Shown here: positions 8,461-17,267 of the stretch, piece after piece
Layout of the letters: each line of letters starts with the position of its first letter
How positions within the stretch are numbered: the first letter of the stretch is position 1
NCBI GenBank assembly: GCA_026004775.1
Contig: BPJU01000028.1
Location: forward strand, 1-45,521
Length of the DNA stretch: 45,521 nt
DNA from: Pirellulaceae bacterium
Lineage (GTDB): Bacteria > Planctomycetota > Planctomycetia > Pirellulales > Pirellulaceae
Direction: 5' to 3'
Translations under genes and position numbers: made by a program
Notes under the pieces: model-generated
The model's database searches: none
Told to the model about the DNA's origin: nothing
What the model saw: the letters and a program-made list of their open reading frames with translations, nothing else

Positions 8461-9813
8461 TTAGCTGGCCACGATTTCACGGATCACCTGGGCTTCTTGT
8501 GGGGCAGCGCGTACTGGGCGCCCATCGGACGTGTAGCGCGTCGTGGATGGATCGATGCCCAGCAACGTCAGCACGGTGGCTGCCAGGTCGGCCGGTGTGA
8601 TGGGCCGCTCTTTGGGGCTTTCTCCCATGGCGTCACTGCTTCCGACCACGCCGCCCGCCGGGATGCCTGCGCCGGCCATTGCTAGGGAAAAGACACGCGG
8701 CCAATGATCCCGCCCGCCGGAGGTGTTGACCTTCGGCGTTCTGCCGAACTCGCCCATCACCAGGACCAGCGTCTCATCCAGCAGGCCTCGGGCGGCCAAA
8801 TCGTCAAGTAATGCCGCTAAAGCTCGATCCAACGAGGGGATCAAGCCCACCGGCGTTTGAGCTCCTGCAAAGCCGTCACGGAGCCGTACGACGGCGTCTT
8901 GATGGGTATCCCAGCCGCGGTGGTTAACGGTAACAAACGGCACACCTCGTTCCACCAGCCGTCGAGCCAACAAGCACGCCTGCCCCACAGTACGCCGGCC
9001 ATATCGATCCCGCACGCGATCCGGCTCCTCGGACAAATCGAAAGCCCGACGCGCTTCTGCTGACGTGACCATTCGATACGCCTGTTCGAATTCCGGATCG
9101 GGAACCGGTTGTGCATTTTCTTCAACCAAACGACTAAACCGGTCCAGAGCCTGGGCGAATACCCGCCGTCGCTCTAGCCGCATCGGAGTCACACCGGGGA
9201 AGTATTCCAGGTCGGGAACTCGAAAGTCCGGTCGCGCCGGATCAGCGCTCACCGAAAACGGGCCGGTATGCGGCGGGAGAAATCCATGTCCGCGAAAAGT
9301 GCCACCACCAACGTGAAAATCAGGAATCGCTACGAACGACGGCAGGACACCATTTGCCGGCCTGACCGCCGATACCCACGCTCCGAAGGTAGCGTATTCA
9401 AGCACGGGCGAGGGCTTGTAGCCGGTGAGCATGTAGTGTGTTCCCAGGTTGTGCTCGCCCAAGGGCGAGGTCATGGAGCGGACGAGTAGCAGTTGGTGCA
9501 TACGTTGGCTGAGCAGCGGCAGGTGCTCGCAAATCTGCACCCCCGGCACATTGGTCGCAATTGGGCGAAATGGACCGCGGACCTCTTCCGGAGCGTCCGG
9601 CTTCAAATCCCACAGATCCAGATGGCTGGGACCGCCATCCAGCCAGATAAGGATGCACGACCGTGCTCGAACCGGCAATTCGGCGCGAGTCCCCGTAGCC
9701 ACTCGCCTCCAGCCCAGCCAATCTGCAATAGTCAGCCCGAGTGCTCCCAAGGCGCCGACTTGCAGCAAATCCCGCCGTGTTACGCCATCGCACCGGCGAT
9801 AGGGACTGACCAT
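8461..9813 (-). CDS. DUF1501 family Tat-exported protein
   Basis: A 450-residue member of the DUF1501 family, related in fold to the alkaline phosphatase/sulfatase superfamily. A twin-arginine signal is present near the N-terminus (TRRDLLQVGALGALGL), so the protein should be exported folded. The family core is seen in the stretch SCILIWLDGGPSHLDLWD, in GRRTVGQACLLARRLVERGV, and in VLVMGEFGRTPKVN with GGRDHWPRVF near the C-terminus. DUF1501 genes are greatly expanded in planctomycetes and usually sit directly downstream of a DUF1549/DUF1553 gene, as here. The biochemical activity is not established. The gap to the upstream gene is 79 bases, so the two are probably cotranscribed. Confidence 0.88.
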   Translation of the reverse strand: MVSPYRRCDGVTRRDLLQVGALGALGLTIADWLGWRRVATGTRAELPVRARSCILIWLDGGPSHLDLWDLKPDAPEEVRGPFRPIATNVPGVQICEHLPLLSQRMHQLLLVRSMTSPLGEHNLGTHYMLTGYKPSPVLEYATFGAWVSAVRPANGVLPSFVAIPDFHVGGGTFRGHGFLPPHTGPFSVSADPARPDFRVPDLEYFPGVTPMRLERRRVFAQALDRFSRLVEENAQPVPDPEFEQAYRMVTSAEARRAFDLSEEPDRVRDRYGRRTVGQACLLARRLVERGVPFVTVNHRGWDTHQDAVVRLRDGFAGAQTPVGLIPSLDRALAALLDDLAARGLLDETLVLVMGEFGRTPKVNTSGGRDHWPRVFSLAMAGAGIPAGGVVGSSDAMGESPKERPITPADLAATVLTLLGIDPSTTRYTSDGRPVRAAPQEAQVIREIVAS

Positions 9814-9892
9814 CGAATCGCCTCCTTCAACAACAAATTCTGTTCTGAAACCGTGTCGTGCTGGTTACAACCGTTTATGTTGGTATTGCCCT

Positions 9893-12025
9893 TCAATGGT
9901 TTGTGGTAAACTCGCGGCACGTGAGAAGTGCCCACAGAAAATCTTCCAACACCGCCTGCTGCTCTTCGGCGCTGGTAGCCTGGTCGAGGGCCGACATCCA
10001 CCAGGCTTTTTCTTCGTCACGCGGCGGTCGCACCAATGCCCGCCGGTAAAATTCCTCGATTATTTCCGAAGGACTGCGCTCTTCGGCCAGCCACCGCCTC
10101 AGGCGGCCTTCGGCGGAAGTAACACGCTCGTTAACCAGACCGCCATTGAGCAAATGAAGCATGCGCGCCAAGCCGCTTGCTTGTGGCCCGGAGAGCGCGT
10201 CACACGATTGCTCTCGAGAACATCGTCCTAAAACGTCAAGCTCCCGCGAAGCGATGTCCGGCACCGACATCCCTACCACACGACTCGACTCCTCTACCTC
10301 ACCAAACCGAAATGCTATTCCCGATACGTCTGCAATGGCGTCGGCCAGCACTTCCGCTTCTAAAGGATGGATCAAGTAATGAGAATAATATCGGTCGTCG
10401 GCCATATTAGAATTGGTTGCGGTGCTGCTGCGCTGAAATGTCTGGCTGGTAGCAATCGTATAAATGGTGTGTCGCAGATCGCAACCGTGTTCCACGAAAT
10501 CTTTCGCCAACCAGTCGAGCAATTGTGGATGCGTAGCCTGGTTGGTAATGCGCATGTCATCAACGGGTTCGACCAACCCGCGCCCCATCAGGGCTTTCCA
10601 AATACGGTTGACGACAGCGCGGGCAAAATAAGGGTTATCGGGTTGAGTAAGCCATTCGGCGAATGCCGTCCGCCCGTCATCGCCGGCCGGCAGGTATGGG
10701 CCGGCAGGTATTTTAGGCATAGCGGGCTGTCCGGTTCGCGGATGAGTTACTTCGCCATTGGCGGTAACAGTGATTACCACATCGCGTCGGATTCGAGCAA
10801 ACAGTGCAGCCAGGCCGTGATAATCGTCTTGTGTCCACTGATCCAGCGGATGGTTGTGGCAATTGGCACACCGCAACCGCGCCGCCATGAATACTTCACT
10901 CACCAACTCCGCTTCCTCACGGGGGCCGGGTGCGAGCCGGTGGAACATGGCTGGCCCGGTCTGCCGGGTTGGTCCTGTGGCGGTGATGACCTCGCGCACC
11001 ATGGAATCGTAAGGTACTCGTCTTTCCAAACAGTGACGGATCCACTCCAACATGGCTCGCGAAGCCGCTTCGTCTCGGGTCTGGCCGCTTCCCGGCGAAC
11101 GGATCCGCCACCACAAACCGATGCGATAGCTCCAAAACCGGACGAAATCTTCGCTTTGCAAGAGCTGCTGCACCCACCGTCGCCTATAATCCCCGGTGCG
11201 ATCCGCCAGAAGCATATCGACCTCTTCCGGGCTGGGGAGTCGTCCCAGCAGCGCCAGGTGTAACCGTCGCAAGAACACGAAGTCATCCGCTTTGGGAGAA
11301 AGAGGCAATCCCAGCAGGCGCAGCCGCTCGATGATGAATCGATCCACCGGATGCTCGATTGTTTCCACCTCGGAAGATGGCGTATCCGACGAAAAAGGAG
11401 CAATCAGTTCAATTGCAGTTACTCGATCCAAATACCGCAGAAGCAACCGATGTACCCCCGCCCGCCTCACCGTCGCTGCTCGCTGGTCGTCATCCCACTG
11501 CACGGCCTCCGGGTCTTCGGGCGTCACGGCGACCCAATCGGTTACGTCCAGTTGCAGGCCGTCGTCGAACCGAGCCGACACGCGCAGGCTGACTTTTTCG
11601 GGAAGTTGCCGGCAAACGTGCCACACCGGCTCGACGTCCAGCTCGCGCAGTTTGCGGAGTTGCAGCCGGCGGGCACCTTGAGCGATCCATTGCCGCAGGA
11701 TTTGTGCTCCGGCACCTTCCTCATCCAGCCGGTATCCACCTCCGTGATCGAGAAAGCCTGTGGGTTTCAATAGCAGCAGACTCTCCTGCGGCTTGACCAG
11801 GTCCACGCGGCGCCCTTCCAGTTCGTATGCAATTGCCATGTGGTCGCTGGCCGGATCTTGTCCCAGCAGGGAAAGCTTGAATCCGCCGCGCCCGGCCGCC
11901 GAACCATGACAGGCACCCGAGTTACAACCCGCCTTTGTCAGCACCGGTATGACCTGCGTGTCGAAGTCAATCGGTCCCTCGGGCACTGTACCCAGCCAAC
12001 ATGCCATGCAAATCCAGCCCCACAC
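9893..12025 (-). CDS. Planctomycete cytochrome-like DUF1549/DUF1553 protein
   Basis: A 710-residue exported protein typical of planctomycetes. The N-terminal segment resembles the PSCyt cytochrome-like domain but has a CNSGACHG motif, which is C-x4-CH and not the usual C-x2-CH. A beta-rich segment of about 90 residues follows (about 140-230). DUF1549 covers roughly residues 230-430 and contains a standard CANCHNHP heme-like motif. DUF1553 follows (YFARAVVNRIWKALMGRGLV, then THPQLLDWLAKDFVEHG). The function of these proteins is unknown, although heme-linked redox chemistry has been suggested from the motifs. The GTG start at 12025 has a good GGGAGGA upstream, but the mature part begins only about 12 residues later, so the export signal looks very short or the true start lies elsewhere. 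The DUF1501 gene follows on the same strand. Confidence 0.85.
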   Translation of the reverse strand: MWGWICMACWLGTVPEGPIDFDTQVIPVLTKAGCNSGACHGSAAGRGGFKLSLLGQDPASDHMAIAYELEGRRVDLVKPQESLLLLKPTGFLDHGGGYRLDEEGAGAQILRQWIAQGARRLQLRKLRELDVEPVWHVCRQLPEKVSLRVSARFDDGLQLDVTDWVAVTPEDPEAVQWDDDQRAATVRRAGVHRLLLRYLDRVTAIELIAPFSSDTPSSEVETIEHPVDRFIIERLRLLGLPLSPKADDFVFLRRLHLALLGRLPSPEEVDMLLADRTGDYRRRWVQQLLQSEDFVRFWSYRIGLWWRIRSPGSGQTRDEAASRAMLEWIRHCLERRVPYDSMVREVITATGPTRQTGPAMFHRLAPGPREEAELVSEVFMAARLRCANCHNHPLDQWTQDDYHGLAALFARIRRDVVITVTANGEVTHPRTGQPAMPKIPAGPYLPAGDDGRTAFAEWLTQPDNPYFARAVVNRIWKALMGRGLVEPVDDMRITNQATHPQLLDWLAKDFVEHGCDLRHTIYTIATSQTFQRSSTATNSNMADDRYYSHYLIHPLEAEVLADAIADVSGIAFRFGEVEESSRVVGMSVPDIASRELDVLGRCSREQSCDALSGPQASGLARMLHLLNGGLVNERVTSAEGRLRRWLAEERSPSEIIEEFYRRALVRPPRDEEKAWWMSALDQATSAEEQQAVLEDFLWALLTCREFTTNH

Positions 12026-12101
12026 GGTAGTCCTCCCGCAACCACCCGGTTGCTGGCCTTCTCGGCATCACAGCAGCCAGCGGCCTCGCATCATTCGGGG
12101 G

Positions 12102-12983
12102 TTAGCGTTTGCCGTCAGTACCCGGCGCCCCGCCGAATTGTTTTGCCCATTTGCTTAAGTATTGACGAGCTGCCTCGGTCAGCCGCCCGGCTGTGGTCGG
12201 ATCGTCCAGCACGCGACGCGCCAGGCGTCCCAATTGCGGTTTATTATCTGGATATTGGTTGACATAGCCTTCCACACGCTGGGCGATTCGCTCCACTTCT
12301 TCTTGGCTTATCTCCGGCCCGCTTATCCTTCGCACGGCTTCCACCAGGCGGTTGGGCATTGCGGCTGAGGCGGAGCCGCTTCGCAACAGCTCTTCCAACT
12401 TGGGCGTTTCGCCCCCGATGGTTCGTACCAGTGACTCAAGAATCTTCGGTGCGTCGACTTGAAGGCTTGGTTGTACCAGTGCAAAGTTGGCCACGACCTG
12501 GCCGTTTCTGGCGATCAATATCGTCATCGTAACGTTGCGATTCAATCCATAGGCGCCAGGGCCTTCTTTGCCGTCGACGCAGATGCCCAGCAGGCCTTCT
12601 TTGGGAAGCGCGTGTCGGGCTCGCTGCATCCACTGCTCCTGTGCGGTAATGTCGTCAGCCAGAAACACCAAGGCACTGGTCAGCCCGTCTTTCTTTCGAG
12701 TTGCCGCATATTCCATTAACACTCGCGACAACCCGACCGACGGCCGCGTCACCTCATGCACAAAGACTAAAAACAACGGTCCTCCACCGCTGAGTGCTAC
12801 CGGATCGACTTCCTGCGGCATTTCTTCCGACAGGACTCTTATCTTAAAGGACGGCAGCTTCTCGCCCGGCTGCGGCCCAGAATACACTGTCCTGTCATCT
12901 TGCCCTGAGCCGGAGCAAACGAATCCAAAAACTGCAAACCACACCGCCGACCAAAACGGGCAATACAATTGTTGAACTCTCAT
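12102..12983 (-). CDS. Exported thioredoxin-fold (redoxin-like) protein without CxxC
   Basis: About 293 residues starting with a signal peptide (MRVQQLYCPFWSAVWFAVFG). Residues 40-190 look like an AhpC/redoxin-type thioredoxin fold: PGEKLPSFKIRVL, then the strand LFLVFVHEVTRPS where a peroxiredoxin would have its active cysteine, then GAYGLNRNVTMTILIARNGQVV. There is no CxxC or peroxidatic cysteine in the expected place, so redox catalysis is unlikely. The C-terminal 90 residues are helical and charged (EISQEEVERIAQRVEGYVNQ). ATG at 12983 has a strong AGGAGGG before it; the frame is open upstream but that part is not protein-like. It stands upstream of the DUF1549/DUF1553 and DUF1501 genes on the same strand. 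The fold call is moderate; the function is unknown. Confidence 0.7.
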   Translation of the reverse strand: MRVQQLYCPFWSAVWFAVFGFVCSGSGQDDRTVYSGPQPGEKLPSFKIRVLSEEMPQEVDPVALSGGGPLFLVFVHEVTRPSVGLSRVLMEYAATRKKDGLTSALVFLADDITAQEQWMQRARHALPKEGLLGICVDGKEGPGAYGLNRNVTMTILIARNGQVVANFALVQPSLQVDAPKILESLVRTIGGETPKLEELLRSGSASAAMPNRLVEAVRRISGPEISQEEVERIAQRVEGYVNQYPDNKPQLGRLARRVLDDPTTAGRLTEAARQYLSKWAKQFGGAPGTDGKR

Positions 12984-13282
12984 CGCATCTTCCCTCCTGC
13001 CGTTCACGAAAAACAATATTATCGCCCTTTTGAAGTGCCCTACGCAACCATGAATCGGAGCACCACCTACTTTGGAACGCGGGTTTACTCCGAAAGTGAC
13101 CAAATAAAGTAACATCACCAGGCATCCGCGTTACATGACGGAAGTGCATGCGCACAGAGAATACCGGCAGCAGTCGAATTCCGGCTCTCTGACTCTATTG
13201 AAGAGCTGGAGATTCGCGGGGATAAGATGCCGATGCGAACGCTTGGCATGCGATGGCTTGCGTTCCCAAGGAGCATGTCAAG
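12984..13282. other. Intergenic region between tRNA and redoxin-like gene
   Basis: About 300 bases without a credible gene. The only ORFs are short shadows with no ribosome site. The part nearest the redoxin-like gene is AT-richer (GATAATATTG on the minus strand, about 35 bases before the start codon) and may hold a -10 element, but I could not match it with a -35 at normal spacing. Confidence 0.4.
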
Positions 13283-13355
13283 TGGCGAGGGTGGGGATCG
13301 AACCCACGACACACGGCTTATGAAGCCGCTGCTCTAACCGCTGAGCTACCCCGCC
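13283..13355 (-). tRNA. tRNA with CAU anticodon, probably elongator tRNA-Met
   Basis: A complete cloverleaf is readable on the minus strand. The acceptor stem GGCGGGG pairs with CCTCGCC (one G-U), followed by a D arm with GCTC/GAGC, an anticodon stem GCGGC/GCCGT with loop TTCATAA, and a T arm GTGGG-TTCGATC-CCCAC. The anticodon is CAU. The first pair is G-C, not the C-A mismatch of initiators, and the anticodon stem lacks the three G-C pairs of initiators, so it is elongator Met or, if lysidine-modified, Ile2. The discriminator base is A and CCA is not encoded. Confidence 0.93.
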
Positions 13356-13393
13356 AACCGCGGGCAAAAACGCCAACGCACCTACCTCTTCCA

Positions 13394-13421
13394 AGAATAC
13401 CACAGCCCATTGCTCGGGCAA
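13394..13421 (-). promoter_or_regulatory. Possible sigma70-like promoter for the tRNA
   Basis: On the minus strand TTGCCC (13416-13421) and TATTCT (13394-13399) are separated by 16 bases and lie about 40 bases before the tRNA 5' end. The -10 is preceded by TGG, close to an extended -10. Placement is right for a stable RNA promoter, but the match is only moderate. Confidence 0.35.
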
Positions 13422-13477
13422 GGGGACGTGCCGCTGAGTCCGTGGGGGGACCACTTTGTAGCGAGTTCCCAGCACGA

Positions 13478-15157
13478 TCAATCGGGCAGTGGCTTGCCTT
13501 TTGTTTCCGGAGCGATCCAGATCAGGAACATTCCGATTACATAGATCATGCTCAATGCCGTGCACGCCCCCGCATAACCTCCGATCACCCGAAACAATCC
13601 CAGATCGATATCCTGGTTGAACCAGGCAACCAGAGAACCAAGCTGGAACGAGCCGACGGCAGCCAGGATTCGGCCGAAATTGAAACCAAAGCCCTGGCCG
13701 GTGGCCCGCACACGCGTGGCAAATAGTTCGGGCAGGTACAGCGGCAGCCACCCGTAGAACGATGCGGAGAACGTGCCGGCCAGGAACGCTGCAAATAGCA
13801 TGGCCGGCCCGTATTCGGTATGGAATTGAAACAACCAGATAACCGAAACGAGCGACGTCAGACAAAGTAGAAAGTAGGTGACGCGGCGGCCGAGCCAATC
13901 GCCGACTAAGGCTGCGCCGATCGTGCCGACGATGGCACCTACCGATAACCAGATGAGCATCTGCTCTTTTGCACGGGGGCGTGCCAGCAACGACACGGCA
14001 TCGCTGCGTCCTTGTTGTTCAAGTTCGGCCACACGCTGTTGATGCGCCGCTTCGGTCAACTTGTCGGCCCATGCCGGCGCTTGTTGCGTGGCTCCCCACG
14101 TGCCCAACAGCGCAACGCCGCTCAGGCACGCACCCAGCACCATCCGGCCCAATGTGACCCGGAAAAAATCGCCCGGCACACCCGCCTGTATATGGGCGGA
14201 TCGCTGCAGATACCGAATCACCGGATATAAGTAACCCACCACCGCCAAAACCAAGCCGGCTACGGTCGCGACGGCTCGCACCGCCGGCGTATGACGCCAC
14301 GAACCCGTCGCATCCCACGCATATAGATAGACCATGACGGCCGGCCCCAGAGCGCCGATCAGTACCGCCAACAGGTCGGCTGTGGCCCAATGGGTTGTAC
14401 TACCCCGCTGTCGCTCCCGCTCCCAACGGGCAGACTCGGGCACGAACAAGCGAATGAAAAACGTCAGGAGTGCAGGAGCAATCCCGAACAGCATCATCAA
14501 CCGCCAGCCCTGGTGAGCCGTGAGCCGCTCGACAAGGCCCACCGGTACTCCCATCGCCAACAGGCCGTCATGAAGCTGGGTGATAGCAGCCAACAACGCA
14601 AAGCCCACCAGGCCGACCATCAAATAGCCGACGTTGGCGGCCGCCCCGATCAGCCCCGCCATAAACGCCCGGGACCGATTCGGAAACACCTCCATCACCA
14701 GAGCCACCCCCAAAGACCATTCGCCGCCCATTCCGAGCGAGGCGATAAAGCGAAAAATGCCCAGTTGTACCGGATTGGCCGAAAGGCCGCACATACCCGT
14801 AAAAAGGGCGTAGGTAAGGATGCTCAGCGTCATGGCGCGGACCCGGCCGATCCGGTCTCCCAACCACCCGAAAAGCACACCACCCGTAGCGGCACCTACC
14901 AAGAAAAGGCCTGTAATCACGCCGAGCCAGCGAGCAACGTCATGCTCGTACTGAGGGCCGAGCAGATCTTGAATAGCGGGTCGGCCCACCAGCGAAAACA
15001 CTCCCATTTCGGCTCCGTCGAACATCCATCCCAATAATGCAGCCGTGAGGGCAAGCCACCGGCCACGCACGGGAGGCAAGATGGCTTCCGAGCCGCCGGG
15101 GCCACTTTGTCTTAACTGTCCAGCTACCACATCAACGTCGCCCGTGTTGGTTGTCAT
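13478..15157 (-). CDS. MFS transporter, sugar/metabolite:H+ symporter type
   Basis: A major facilitator protein of 559 residues. The loop 2-3 signature is GWLGDRIGRVRAM, and the protein ends in the sugar-porter-like PETKGKPLPD. The first helix has an acidic residue in GWMFDGAEMG, as in sialate/lactate-type and shikimate-type symporters. A long loop of about 45 residues (around 390-435, rich in A, E, Q and R) separates the eighth helix from the rest, which makes it longer than the usual 400-450 residues. Substrate cannot be told. The Gfo/Idh oxidoreductase lies 58 bases upstream on the same strand, so the pair may handle a sugar or sugar acid. I chose ATG at 15157 because the 60 residues before it are not protein-like. 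Confidence 0.8.
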   Translation of the reverse strand: MTTNTGDVDVVAGQLRQSGPGGSEAILPPVRGRWLALTAALLGWMFDGAEMGVFSLVGRPAIQDLLGPQYEHDVARWLGVITGLFLVGAATGGVLFGWLGDRIGRVRAMTLSILTYALFTGMCGLSANPVQLGIFRFIASLGMGGEWSLGVALVMEVFPNRSRAFMAGLIGAAANVGYLMVGLVGFALLAAITQLHDGLLAMGVPVGLVERLTAHQGWRLMMLFGIAPALLTFFIRLFVPESARWERERQRGSTTHWATADLLAVLIGALGPAVMVYLYAWDATGSWRHTPAVRAVATVAGLVLAVVGYLYPVIRYLQRSAHIQAGVPGDFFRVTLGRMVLGACLSGVALLGTWGATQQAPAWADKLTEAAHQQRVAELEQQGRSDAVSLLARPRAKEQMLIWLSVGAIVGTIGAALVGDWLGRRVTYFLLCLTSLVSVIWLFQFHTEYGPAMLFAAFLAGTFSASFYGWLPLYLPELFATRVRATGQGFGFNFGRILAAVGSFQLGSLVAWFNQDIDLGLFRVIGGYAGACTALSMIYVIGMFLIWIAPETKGKPLPD

Positions 15158-15215
15158 CCACAACGTCCCCCACCGTTCAGTGCGGTCATTGGCCCCGTTT
15201 GGTTGCAGTCCATTC

Positions 15216-16616
15216 CTACACCAACTTCCAACCTTTACGGTACTCGCGGCGAATATATTGGTCGGCCTCCGGAGCATTCGTCGCCGCCAGACGCCGCCAA
15301 TCCCACTGGATCGCTTTACCCGTGCGGTACGCCACATTGCCCAAATGATTGGCCTCCGTCAACCGGCCAGCGTACTCGAACGGCGAACCGGTGGGCTGCC
15401 CGGTTTTGGCTGCCAGGATCCATTCGGCGTGATGTCCTGGTGAACGAGGCAAGAAAGGCTCGGGAAGTTGCACGTCACGGAACTTGTCTTCGGGCAGCAA
15501 CTGGAACTTCCCGTAATCGGCCAATACCATGCCATCCTGGCCGATGAAAAGCACGCCGTTGTCCCATCGCGGGATTCTGTCTTCGTGCCAAACAGCGGGC
15601 TTGTAACTGCCCTGGTACCAGTGGAGCGTCACCTGTGGACCTCCGTTCCGCTGCGGGTACTCATAACGCACGTGCATCGATGCCGGAGCGATTTCCGGAT
15701 GGGGCGGCGGACCTTCAGCTTCAACAAGCACCGGGTAGTCCAATTCCAGCGCCCAGTAGGGCAGATCCACCCAATGGCTGCCCAAATCAGACATGGTGCC
15801 GTTGCCGAAGTCCCACCATCGATACCACTTGGGACCAGGAAAATAGACTTCATGAAATGGCCGCATCGGAGCCGGTCCGATCCACAGCTCCCAATCCAAC
15901 CCGCTCGGCACCGGCTGTTCTTCGGCAGGACGCTCCATCACGTGAACGATGTCGCGGTAGCGGTTCGCTTCTTCGGCCGTCTGCCATCCCCAGGCTCTTG
16001 ATACCCAAACGTGAACCTCGCTTACCGGCCCGATCAAGCCACTGCGGATTATTTCCACCACGCGCCGGTAATTCTCACCGGCATGGATTTGTGTGCCCAT
16101 TTGAGTCGCCACCCCGGCTCGTTCGGCCGCTTCACGAACGACGCGCGCTTCCCAGACGTTGTGCGTCAGCGGCTTCTCGCAATAGACGTGCTTTCCCAAT
16201 TGCAAGGCCGGAAGCGTAGCAAAGGCGTGCGTATGCTCTGTGGTACTCACGACCACTGCGTCAAACTCGTTGGCATGGTCAAACAGCCGGCGAAAATCTC
16301 TCTCTTGCCGTGCCCGAGGATGGCGCTGGGCGGCGAAGCGCAAGTTCGGTTCATACACGTCGCACAGCGCCACAATGTTCTCCGACTCCACGGCCCTCAT
16401 GTTGGCGGCCCCGCGCCCACCGGTACCAATGATGGCAATGTTGAGTTTCTCATTGAGGTTGCGTCCACGTAAAATGGCCGGTGCCGCCAAGGTTGCCGCC
16501 GTACCCACCACTACGTTTCGAATAAAGCGACGCCGTGTCGCCCTGCGGTCATTACTCGCATAAATAGGTGGAATGCGAGCACTTTGAGCCGCGTCGTGGC
16601 TAGCGTAACTTTTCAT
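15216..16616 (-). CDS. Tat-exported Gfo/Idh/MocA family oxidoreductase
   Basis: A 466-residue NAD(P)-dependent oxidoreductase of the glucose-fructose oxidoreductase family. The N-terminus has a twin-arginine signal ([20 protein letters not shown]), so it should act outside the cytoplasm. The Rossmann fold starts at [16 protein letters not shown], the conserved EKP motif lies in [11 protein letters not shown], and the C-terminal substrate domain contains [12 protein letters not shown]. Exported Gfo/Idh proteins with Tat signals are numerous in planctomycetes and are thought to work on sugars or glycans with a tightly held cofactor. ATG at 16616 has GGGAGGAGC before it. Its neighbour downstream is an MFS transporter. 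Substrate unknown. Confidence 0.9.
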   Translation of the reverse strand: MKSYASHDAAQSARIPPIYASNDRRATRRRFIRNVVVGTAATLAAPAILRGRNLNEKLNIAIIGTGGRGAANMRAVESENIVALCDVYEPNLRFAAQRHPRARQERDFRRLFDHANEFDAVVVSTTEHTHAFATLPALQLGKHVYCEKPLTHNVWEARVVREAAERAGVATQMGTQIHAGENYRRVVEIIRSGLIGPVSEVHVWVSRAWGWQTAEEANRYRDIVHVMERPAEEQPVPSGLDWELWIGPAPMRPFHEVYFPGPKWYRWWDFGNGTMSDLGSHWVDLPYWALELDYPVLVEAEGPPPHPEIAPASMHVRYEYPQRNGGPQVTLHWYQGSYKPAVWHEDRIPRWDNGVLFIGQDGMVLADYGKFQLLPEDKFRDVQLPEPFLPRSPGHHAEWILAAKTGQPTGSPFEYAGRLTEANHLGNVAYRTGKAIQWDWRRLAATNAPEADQYIRREYRKGWKLV

Positions 16617-16706
16617 CGCCTTGCTCCTCCCGTATTGGCTCCCCATTGCCGCAGCTTCAGTGTATCGGCTTCCTAGCGAGCAAGCAAACAACGCATGCGG
16701 GGCAGG

Positions 16707-17132
16707 CTACCCATGAGCACTGCGATGGAAATGAACGTGTCGCCAACCGCCATCAGCCTGGCGTTGCCAGACGCGCGTCTCTTCGAATCGATCCGAGGCG
16801 ACCGTCCCATCCGGCTTGACCCGCTGTGTAATCCGTACGTAGGCCACTAAAGCCACGTCCCGCCCCAGCATCCGCACGAACGGAGCACAAATCGTCGAAC
16901 GGCCGTATACTTCGGCAATACGCGTATCGAAATAGAACTGGTGAAACGCCAAGCCTTCCACCAGGCAACCGCGGGCCTCCGGCTCAAACGACGTCAGCCC
17001 CTCATCGCACAACTGGCAATATTCCTCCCAGTCGCGTTCGGCGATTGCGTCCAGCAGTCGCCGTGTCAACTCCAACACCTCCTGTTCTTCGGGCCCCAAC
17101 AGGCGGGGCCACTGCATCACCTGGCTGCTCAT
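16707..17132 (-). CDS. CaMKII association-domain (NTF2-like) protein
   Basis: A 141-residue protein that is almost wholly one domain of the calcium/calmodulin-dependent protein kinase II association family (NTF2-like cone). The diagnostic run is SFEPEARGCLVEGLAFHQFYFD (given here as two parts: SFEPEARGCLVEG and LAFHQFYFD), followed by VALVAYVRITQ, EETRVWQR and the end WRHVHFHRS. This is unusually close to the animal kinase hub sequence as I remember it. In animals the domain assembles kinase subunits into 12- or 14-mers; bacterial stand-alone versions are known and form similar rings, but their role is unclear. ATG at 17132 is preceded by GAGGTGA. It is divergent from the BT1-like gene, and a Hanks kinase starts 2.6 kb away. 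Confidence 0.88.
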   Translation of the reverse strand: MSSQVMQWPRLLGPEEQEVLELTRRLLDAIAERDWEEYCQLCDEGLTSFEPEARGCLVEGLAFHQFYFDTRIAEVYGRSTICAPFVRMLGRDVALVAYVRITQRVKPDGTVASDRFEETRVWQRQADGGWRHVHFHRSAHG

Positions 17133-17267
17133 AGGTCACCTCGTCGGGTAAATTTCCAGCCGCGTGCACCATCATCACCAGCCCTGTGGCATGCTATGAT
17201 GGCAAGCGCCCATGGCGTGGCAAGTCATAGCGGCGATTGTCGCACATGTTGACCAGTCAGCCAATTC

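Noticed and set aside
10367-11263. 298-codon plus-strand frame opposite the DUF1549/DUF1553 gene
   Set aside because: The opposite strand carries conserved motifs over the same stretch; this is an antisense shadow.
13283-13355. Initiator tRNA-Met
   Set aside because: The first acceptor pair is G-C and the anticodon stem lacks the initiator's three consecutive G-C pairs.
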